Positions 55,096 through 64,000 of a stretch of 64,000 nucleotides of DNA are shown here, piece by piece. This DNA comes from Camillea tinctor. Lineage: Eukaryota > Ascomycota > Sordariomycetes > Xylariales > Xylariaceae. The notes under the pieces were generated by a model. That model did not search any database, was not told the DNA's origin, and saw nothing but the letters and a program-made list of their open reading frames with translations. A program made the position numbers and the translations under genes. The stretch spans positions 186,001 to 250,000 of the forward strand of contig MU394095.1 in the NCBI GenBank assembly GCA_022578605.1. The letters are read 5' to 3'. How positions within the stretch are numbered: position 1 is the first letter of the stretch; each line of letters starts with the position of its first letter.

Positions 55096-58000
55096 GGAAG
55101 CAAGAGTTTGATAGGAGAAGTGGTGGTAGTGGGGACGGTGGGCAGTGATGCGTAGCAGGACACTCCAGACTGGTGGTATTACCGTCTCTCTCTCCTTTGT
55201 GTTTCATTTTATATATCATGCTATGGGAGAAAGATGATGTTGGCGGTAATGATAGTGTGAAGACCGTCTCCCCCAACCACCTTTTTTATGTCAGAATGAG
55301 GATTTTGGGTAGTAGGAGGCTGATTGGCAAGGTGAAGGAGGCTTATTTTCTTGTTTTTTGTCTGTTTTTTACCCCCTCTAACGATCGGTGGATGATACCC
55401 TATGCATGTGCGAAGAGAAACGGGAAAACGAGAATGAGAAGAATATAAATATCTATAAACATATATCATGATTTTGGTGGGAAGGAAGGGGGGTATATAT
55501 GCATATGCTAGCACGTTAACTAAGGGACGGATTTAGGGGTGGTACGGGATAATGGGAGATGTGAAGGTCTCTTTTGTTGTTAGGTTAGGTAGGCTGGGGA
55601 CGATCAAGCAACTTATCAAGCTGGACTGAATATATATATGCGTGTGGAGGTATATATGTTATACACTGCTGTGCAATGCCTACTCAATATCTCGAATAAG
55701 GCCATAAGTTCTGCTAGTGAAATTTGTGTTATATCCTATGATGAAGGCTCTACCTATGGGAATACATATGCCTAGTACGTGAATGTTAGAGGGAAGGGGA
55801 GGGTGTACCAAGTAGACATGCGGGCTGCTACCCTTCTATTTTTCTATATCTAAGTAAGTAGATGAAAAGAAAACAAGGCCTAAACTAAGGACAGAAGATA
55901 ACCTAACTTAGACAAAATTTATACGCATGAGAACTGAGATAAGTAAGTATAAGCAACGTGAAAAACACTATTTCCTTCCTCCCTTCCCTCTCTACCTAAC
56001 TATCTTGCTAACCAAATCCACATTCGGTATTTATCATTTTCTCCTCAAATATATGCGTCCGTTTACCAAATAGGTCATCTATGTTTACGTATATTATCAG
56101 TAACGTAGGTGAAACTATCTCTTCTTTTTTTTTTGGTTTTGCTGTCTTAAAGGGGGTCCGGACTCGGTTCGGGGACTTGGGAAACTAGTAGTTGCTTGCT
56201 ATAATTTATTGCTGCCAATATTCTATTACTAGAGAATTATCAACAAACTATCTATATACTCAAGAAGTAGTAGAGGGGAAAGGGGGTAATTGGCTATTAG
56301 TTTTATCATCTCCCATGGAGATCGAGTACACGGGCAGCAACGGTTGACGTGTTGTGAAGTCACTCTACGACATATTTCTGCTATCCCGATATTCAATATT
56401 ACTATATATTTTGAGACCAAAATCAGCTTTACTTAACTAAGCTTCATGACTCGAGATCCCCTAGAGAAGAGAGGGATTGCTGCTTTACTTGCTTACGCCA
56501 TCGCTTATGGTTATGAATTCTACTTATGAATAAGCTTTAATTATTGTCTCTTAATAACACCGCTCAGCGTATAATAACTGACTACATGAGTTTTTGCTCT
56601 CTTTGATCTGCGTCTTGGATTTTTGGTAAGCTATTTAGTCTATGTGGCTAGATAGTTTACCTAATTGCCCAGGGGTATTATGCTTGAAGAAAATGTCGCT
56701 TTTGAGTGTATATAGGAGTACCTCCCATTCTTTACTGTATATTCGGATCACGTATCCAAGCTGACAACCTCTGTATACTACCACTACGGTGCGAGAATTA
56801 TTATTCCGGGTGTATATGCAGATGCCTAAGACAACCTACATCAATCCATTCTAGTATCTGCAGACTGCAATGAAACCGCTGACGGGTGATTATATGAGAA
56901 GAAGGGCATGATCCAACCTCATTCTTCAGAAACGGATGGGAGAGAAAGGGGAGACCCCATGCATGTTGTGTAGTTATCTTCTCTTGGGTGGGCAAGGCCG
57001 CCCTAGGAGATTCCATATGATAGACAAGGATAATATCACGACAGCAAACGGGAAAACAGTCTACTACTCAGTGGTAAGCGTATGTATACTCATACACGAA
57101 AACTTATGAAAAAAAAACCAAGATTAAGAATCTTCCCCTGAAACCCCGTGATTCTTTTATCCTGACCTCATCTTTCCCCTCGTATACGTGTAGCATAAAT
57201 ATCATACTATGCACGCAGCAAAAGAAGTATCTTGCTTTACGTATTACCTACGCATCATCTTGCGTGTAAAACGCCGAAATGTCGGTCAGTACTTAGGGTT
57301 ATAATTGGTTAGATGTAGGTATCCTGTCAACTTACCTTACTTACCAATCAAGCAACCAGCCTCGGTATTTATAAAAACTATCCACTGAGGTAAAGTACCT
57401 TGGCTCATCCCCGAAGAAGGATAGTAACCTATAGGAAGAGAGACGAAAGAACTAAGCTCATTGTTTCCACTTCCTCTTCTTCCTGGATCCTTATAATCCG
57501 GAATGGATTATGTAGTTCGGGTCATAATAAAAAAACAGCATCATAGTATTACGTAGCCTCGCCGTACTTTTTATTCCTCGCTCTGTTTTCAATTCGTTCG
57601 GACACTTAAGTTGAAAGCTTCGTATAATACATAGCTGACGACACCTAAGGTCAGTTGAATAAGCCAAGTCAAGTATGTAGTGGAGCGATGATTTCTTCTC
57701 CTTTTTTTTTTTCCCTCTCACCCCTTTTTTTAACCTAAAAGCCCAGTTTTACGGGTTTTTAGTTTTATTTCTTCTTTACCTGCCTACCTAGTATCCATCC
57801 CCATCAGTCGGGTTAGGCCTTTCGGTGTTCGTCGTTGACCGAGCTTATCCAGCTGACCCTATAACCTACGGAGTACTACATTAAGCCCCGTAGTTAAGTA
57901 TTATGTAAGTCTAAGAGAAAAATACCCACCCCCGAAAAAGCAACCTGCCGAATGCGGTAATCAGCTATAGCTTGAGAGAAAAAAAGCCCGCGCCCCGATC

Positions 58001-60434
58001 CCCGAAGTAGAATCCCTTACCGGGGGCCAGCTAGTATAGCTATGTATGTACATATTATTATTACCTGGTGATAGGTAGGTAGCTTGTTTTTGTATTCCTT
58101 AGCACATGAAGAAACATTACATAGCAACACGAGGAAAAAAAAAAAAAAAAGAGCCATTAAAGAAAATTCAAACTTAATGGGAGACTAAAGAAAATACGGC
58201 TAGATTTTCCTCTTCTCAATTTTTTTTGTTGGTTCCTAGATTCTTTGGTTCTTCCCGCCTCCCTCTCATTACAATCTCGTTTGATACTCAGACTGGGTTA
58301 AGGGAACTTTCTCCCATGTTAGGTAATCAATCCTTGCTATCGTCTATTCTTCTGATGCGCATATCATGTCATGTAATGGTATCCGTTGTATGAGGGTATG
58401 TTTGAAATAAAATAAAAATAAAGTATCTCATTGCAAATCGCAATAATCCGTAGCGTAGGTGACCCCCTACTTGGCGAATTATATGTAGTCTATAAAGAAG
58501 TGATAGGTTATTTCGGTCGTTTTATTCGCTAGGTTTAGGTAGATACTTTACAAATCTCACCTACAGCTAGCAATCAGTTATGTACACTCCTCTCATATCA
58601 TTTATTATGTGGGATAGCAAGATCGTGTGCGTGCATCATTACGATTATGATAGGTTCATATGTAGTTGTATGTAACCTATGTATGTATGGGCTCACTTGT
58701 CGACAATTCCCAGGATTACACCTTGCTTTACAATGTACTTGCTTGTTCTGCTGACTCTGCGTGCCCTTCGTCGGGTCCAGGGTCCTTTTTGTTTTGTTTT
58801 ACTCTATTTCTTTTTCTTTTTTTTTCTTTTTTTCTTTTTTTGGTGTGGGGGTAGGTGGTCTGGGGGCGGAAAGGGGGACGAGCCAATCCCTCTACAGCCA
58901 CATTTGGTAAATGGGAAACTTCTTTTTTGTTTCTTTTCCTCTCCCTTCGAACCGGGTTTGTTTTGGGCTAAGAGAAAGGACGAGGGGGGGAGATCACCCG
59001 TTCGAGAAACCCCGAAGGAAAATCAAATTGTTACATTCTCTAAATGATATTTCCATTTTTTTTTTCAATGAACATGGGGTTTTGCGCGATGCGCGAGGCA
59101 GGAAAGCGCTCGAAAAGAATGATAGGTCAAGTTAGCTTCAATGTAACACATTTTCCCGATCTGGGCTAGAGAAGAAAGAGGAGCTCTGGCGAAGCGAAGG
59201 GAACCTCGAATGCTTAGTTCCGGATCGTTATTGGTGAAGAGCGAGACTTATCACGTCCTCTCTGACCACCCCCAAATTGACTTCTCCTCTTGACTCTTGG
59301 ATTTGGGGGGACCGATCCTCCCCTCTGCCGTAACTTACTTTGTTATCTCATCCCTTCTAACCTGTATATCATGAGGGGAAGAAGGTGTGGGGGCCAGGAG
59401 AGAATGACCAAGGATGATTTGAATATTAACCTATGGCAATCTAGCTTATATATACATCCGCGAGAGAGAAAGGAAGAAATAACGGGAATACTAAGACAGC
59501 TGAGCTTGACCATAGTGGGGTCACCCGTTTGTCTGTTATGGCGACATGGCTAAGAGAGAATATAAAGGATCCCCGATAGCTTCTCTTCATCTCGAAAGCG
59601 AAGAGCGTGCTCGGAGAGAAGAATGATAGGTTGTTTATAAATGAGATCGACAATATGACCTGACAACCTGACACGTAAGTAAGTGCCGTGCCTAAAAGAA
59701 TACAGGTTCGTGCACACTACTGCAGGTCCCGGGGATTCCTTGGACATGACAATAACGTTTTGTTGCGGGGGCACGTATCTATATATAGTGAAAACATCCA
59801 CATTCTATCCATTACCGCCCTCGTATGTACAGTCATTTTTGTCCGAGTACATAGCTAGGCCCAAGAAACAGGAATGGCTCCGTCTTGGAGCTTAGGTGAT
59901 CCAGTTCTGACTGCATCCTGCCAAAGAAAAGGGGGGAAAGGGGGTAGCTATTTTATTTAGATATTCTACACTGCGTGGCCCGTAAATGCTCGTTCTATAA
60001 CTAATCGTAAGTACCGAGGAGTTCTCATAACAATTTAAAACACCGAGGAAAAGCAGAAAGAGCAAGGTGTTACACGACCAATGGTTGGTATAGATGTATA
60101 AATATATATAGGTAAATATCGTAAAGTCAGCTTCATTTCTCCGACCTGAGAATATTGATGAGGGGTGGTATTGCATATGTGGTAATACACCACCCCCAGG
60201 TCGTAGCCGTCACTTAGACGCTCATTCCACATATTATATAAACGTATAGATAGGTAGTAAGTAGGTGCCTTTTTACTCCCGGATCGGGAAGATCGAGAAC
60301 CAGGCATACCTCCCCCAGAATATAATGAATAATGAATAATGATGAATAGATATGCCTGGTCATGTTGTGTCCAAGTGTATGTACGTGATAACACCATAAA
60401 AAGTCTTGCCCAATTTTCCTGTCATTCCTTCGTT
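55096..60434. other. Gene-poor intergenic region (5.3 kb)
   Basis: The longest gene-free span. I find no supportable gene on either strand. It is AT-rich, with homopolymer runs (A-run at 58136..58151; T-rich block at 58800..58845), many stops in all frames, and scattered TACCTACC/TAGGTAGG blocks (57780..57795, 58072..58082). Confidence 0.55.
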
Positions 60435-63400
60435 CTAATCCTTATCCGAGTCCACATCCATTTTCTCGCCTTTCGCCTGGTCATTAGCCGTTCCTGTTGG
60501 CGGAACCGCTTCGATGGGGCTTCGGGTATCAAATTTGCTCTTCTCGCTACTGTCATCCATCGCGACTGTAATGGTCTTCTCATCGCCCTTTTGAGGTGTT
60601 GAAACACGATCCTTAGAGTTCTTCGGTGTTGTGGGAACGATCACGTTCAAAACACAATCGTCCAAGTGTTCATAGAACTCCTGGGCGGTAGAGAAGCGTG
60701 TTTGACAAATCGAACACTTCGCATCTCCGCCGTTGCGAGCGCTATTCCCGGTAATGATCATCTTCCTGCTATTCGGCGGGGTCTGCTCAACGTTATGTAT
60801 CGCTGTTAAATGTCGTTTGAAGACATCAGCCCTGTTGAAGGCCTTTTCGTATGCGGTACCAGGACCAGGGCAAAAGGGACATACCATCGTCCCCTTGTAA
60901 TGGGTCAATGCATGCCGATTCTTGTCGTATTTCCGTGCAAATCCTTTCGTGTGATACTCGCAAGTTTCTATAGGACATTTTTCAGGCCGTTCCTCCTGAT
61001 GCGTCAGCATGTGCGCGGCCAAATCCTTGAAAACTCGCCCACAATCGGGGTGCGGGCAACGATTCCTATTATCTTCGGCCTTGGGCATAACGGGGCTGCT
61101 GTGTACAGTGCTTTCTAAAGACGGCGTTATTGATGGGGCTAGAAGAGGCCCCTGAGGTGGTGCAGGAGCAAGCCTAGGGGCTTCTAGGTAAGATGGCTGT
61201 CGTGGAAGTGCGTAATCCTCTATCATTCTAACGTCGGTATCTTCCTCCCCACTTGAGCTATCGTTCTCGTTAACATCAATCGACTGCCGTACTTCCCGCA
61301 TCCAGTCTTTTAGAATAGTCATTGGAGGCCAATCACCGCTAGCTTTGCCACTTCTGTGGGGATGGAAATGGGCTCGACGAAGATGGGCTGCCGCGTTATA
61401 GTAAGCGCCATATCTTTTCTGGGTGACGCAGGCCTTGCATTTCGACAGCGAAACAATTGGTTGTAGAGAGTTAGAACCCAAGTTTTGCGGTTCTGTACAC
61501 ACCCATCTCTTGACTAATGCAGCATGTTTAGCGTCCGTGTGTCTCCGAAGCTCGTGCTCTCCACGGAATCCCTCGGGATACTCGTTACATTTTGAGCAGT
61601 ATACTCTTCGGAGTGGTGGTCGCTGATACGATGTCCTCAGCTTCGTAGGTGAGTTAAGACCCCTGGAGATCGCGCGCGTGAATGCAGGGCTTTCTCCTAC
61701 AGTGTGCCGCCTTCCCTGATCCATCCCGTATGCTACGGGAAGCATTTCCTGATCGCCCCTATTCGCCCATGGATCAATTGGCCGCCATTCGGGAAGAGGT
61801 TTCTGCGCCTGGTTCATATTTGATGGCTGTTGGTAAGAAACATGCCGATATATCGGCGTTCGCTGCCGGAAGAAACCGTTGAATCCGATATTGTCGATTA
61901 AGTATCCACTTCCAAGTCCAAAAAGAAATTCCTTAGATGAACGAATCCCCCAAGTGATCCAGTCATCCTTTCGAATAGCCGACGCGGTGGTGGCGATTAG
62001 TGCTCGATCGCTTTGATCTAATTCTGTACCGGGGTTATCAAGAAGCATAGGTGTAGACCAAGCAAATATATTGACCAACACTTTATAGACACTATGCATG
62101 GCTGTTGCCCCCCCGCACATAGGTAAAGAATTTGGCGCCTGAGCAGGAATGGTTCGAGAAGGAGTAGAGATCAAGTCTGCCAATATGGTCCTGACAATGC
62201 TGAAGATACAGAGTGAGAAGAACACAGCTAGCCAGCTCTTCGGTTCTGATATAACTCTCCGCATAGTTATGCTTTCAAAAGACTGCAGGAACTGGGCCAT
62301 GCAGTTATAGATCAACCGATTCCGGCCGTCGTAATCTATATCATCAGGGAGGAGCTGGGCATTAGATACATTGACCTCGGTTCGTATCGATGGTTCAGGC
62401 TGCTGTAGGTCGTAAAAGAGAATCTCCCTCAGGAGCAGTTTAGCGCGGTAGAGGATTGGATATGTCACTGCCTCGGATTCACGGTTCTCTGACATAAAGC
62501 CGGTCAGTCTAAACAGCTCCCAAAAGTTGAAGGGTATGCCTTCGGCATTCCAACTCGCAGCAAGCACTTTTAAGACCGGCGGGGGCTTCTCCTTTGGCTC
62601 TTTCGAATAGTTTGCTAGGGTTGGATTGGGCATTGGTAGTGTTGCCAGATCTTCAGTCCACCAAAATCCATCATCAAAATCGAGATGGGCCTTCACCATA
62701 TCGGACATGCCCTGATTAACGAGATAGGTTCGTTCGAGGTATTCATTCATATTGCGCCGTCTCGCCATGGGGGAAGTAACAGGCGTGTGTACCTGTCTTG
62801 GAGACAGAACTTCTATTGAAGGATGAGAAAGCGTATCTTAACGATCACGGACGTGCGTGTACCTACCTGGTAACATGTAATCAGCTAGAGAAGTCAGCGA
62901 GCCGCGGTGACAGCCAAGGACGCTCCAAAATTCATCGTGGGTAGAGGCAGGCGGCTCAGAACAGAATGCGCATTCATCCTTGGAATCACACTATCAAACG
63001 TCAGTGAGCGCCACCAGGAGGTGACATAGGATGCATTCATACCGGCTTTGCTTGGACCTTACAGCGAAGGCAAGGCCCTGTGTCGCGGGGTAGCCTCAGT
63101 TCACCAATGGATTCTAGCTTAGGATGGCCAGCCCTGCTGCGTTTCAAAGGGGGGAGAAGAGGGTCTGCATCAGATTCCAAAGATGCCCTAGGTTGGGTTG
63201 GGAACTCGTTTGGATAAGAATAGCCTACTAACGACCCACGGCGATCTATCGGACTCACAGTAGCTAGCGGTGGCAGTGATGATGGAACGGAGAGGCGTGG
63301 TAAAGGAGCAGGCGAATTCTGTCTTATGTGATCTGCGTTAAATAGTCGAGATGTTGGCTGCTCTGGGAAGACGATAGGCGGTATGCTGCCGACTGAAAGG

Positions 63401-64000
63401 CCAGAATCCCTCTTGGGAGGAATGGCATGTTGTTTTAAATGTTCGTCTCGATCTTCGGAGTTGGGAAATCCATATATATAATATACACATCGATCGTCCC
63501 AACACTTGAACGAAACTTGACGCCTTGAGATTAGGGGAACCGACTCCCGCATCCTCCATCCTCGAAATATCGGATCATAAAAGGAAATATTTTTATCCAG
63601 CCAGACGCCATAGCCAGATGGTGCCTCGTCCCGAGCAGAAAGCTTCAAGGCATCCAAGAATTTGGTATCATGAAGGTCCAAGCCTAGTAAGGAGGGGTAA
63701 ATATCTTAGACTCGGTGTGATAGAAGATGCAGCGATAAGGGATATAAATACCTTCATCTATTAAACAACTCTCGATGCATTCGCACTTATACTGTAATGA
63801 CCGAGCCTCCTCGACATCAGATAATATGGGGATATTTCCAGTGAAGTCTTGACGGCGAGGTTCTGATCAGCCTTGGGCGGAGAAGAAGACGGGGGGGTAA
63901 AAACACACACGGCGGTGAAGTGGTGAGAGGGGGCGACGACTTACTTTGACTTTGTACATACGTCTCAAGGGCTTTGAGCTTATGGCGCAGCATTTCCAAT
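60435..64000 (-). CDS. C2H2 zinc-finger regulator with Zn2Cys6-like cysteine cluster (5' end outside window)
   Basis: Putative fungal transcription factor. Exons on the minus strand: >64000..63945, 63862..63752, 63683..63043, 62990..62863 and 62796..60435; the start lies to the right. A leading coiled-coil-like stretch (EMLRHKLKALETYVQSQ) is followed by a finger-like segment (FKCWDDRCVYYIYGF..EHLKQHA). A cluster C-x2-C-x6-C-x5-C-x2-C (CLRCKVQAKP-CDSKDECAFC) is completed by splicing. Next come a long middle region (FDDGFWWTEDLATLP; GLGSGYLIDNIGF) and several C-terminal C2H2-type fingers (CPHPDCGRVFKDLAAHMLTH; CPIETCEYHTKGF; CPFCPGPG..; CSICQTRFSTAQEFYEH). The splice between 62863 and 62796 is the least certain; I chose GTACAC..CCAAG because it keeps the frame. 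Confidence 0.78.

Noticed and set aside
54567..55163. Long open frames antisense to, or frame-shifted in, the methyltransferase gene 3' end
   Set aside because: They arise from GC-rich codons of the real gene and show only low-complexity Pro/Arg/Ser composition.
55096..60434. Retrotransposon or transposase relic in the largest gap
   Set aside because: No reverse transcriptase, integrase or transposase motif, and no terminal repeats seen by eye. A genome self-search would be needed to exclude it.
62435..62768. ATG at 62768 as the start of the zinc-finger gene
   Set aside because: Upstream exons join in frame and encode a coherent cysteine cluster and finger, so this Met is internal.

Overview
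This is nuclear DNA of a filamentous ascomycete (Pezizomycotina, most likely Sordariomycetes). The evidence is short introns of roughly 45-215 nt with GT..AG ends and CTAAC-like branch sites, monocistronic genes separated by long untranslated and intergenic stretches, many CT-rich leaders and microsatellites, and proteins that read as fungal orthologues. I assembled 22 protein-coding genes by joining exons by eye. Two run off the window: methylmalonate-semialdehyde dehydrogenase at the left and a C2H2 zinc-finger protein at the right. I saw no tRNA, rRNA, CRISPR array or intact transposon.

Layout. 1-5.5 kb: MMSDH (-), V-ATPase subunit H (-), a small Rieske protein (+). 7.8-9.1 kb: a secreted/membrane Cys-rich protein with an Arg/Ser tail (+). 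11.3-20.3 kb: ribosomal protein L9/uL6 (-), VPS26 (+), Nup120/Nup160 (-), RAD51 (+). 22.4-23.6 kb: a single-pass membrane protein of unknown function (-). 28.2-32.4 kb: PurU (+) and an unknown small protein (+). 33.4-38.6 kb: ACL4 (+), GIR2 (-), PUF6 (+). 40.3-41.5 kb: an S/T-rich single-pass membrane protein (+). 43.2-50.2 kb: RPB4 (-), TRS23 (+), RPN10 (-), Borealin/Nbl1 (+), TMA22 (-). 52-55 kb: a large putative methyltransferase (+). 60.4-64 kb: a zinc-finger regulator (-).

Most identified genes are core housekeeping functions: proton pumping, translation and ribosome assembly (RPL9, ACL4, GIR2, PUF6, TMA22), trafficking (VPS26, TRS23), transcription (RPB4), proteasome (RPN10), nuclear pore, recombination and chromosome segregation. 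Genes mostly alternate strand, giving many divergent pairs with shared upstream regions (VMA13/Rieske, RPL9/VPS26, NUP120/RAD51, GIR2/PUF6, RPB4/TRS23, RPN10/Borealin). The unassigned proteins are the two S/T- and Cys-rich membrane proteins, the 22.4-23.6 kb membrane protein, the 31.5 kb protein, the methyltransferase-like protein and the zinc-finger protein.

No clearly new defence or mobile system is visible. The most unusual features are gene-structure oddities: an initiator ATG split by an intron in TRS23, a 20-nt exon in TMA22, four stop-free in-frame introns, a tandem CAGTAG acceptor, an inverted ACGCGA pair between NUP120 and RAD51, a dispersed ACCTAGGT palindromic motif, and a regulator with a Zn2Cys6-like cysteine cluster formed across a splice junction.
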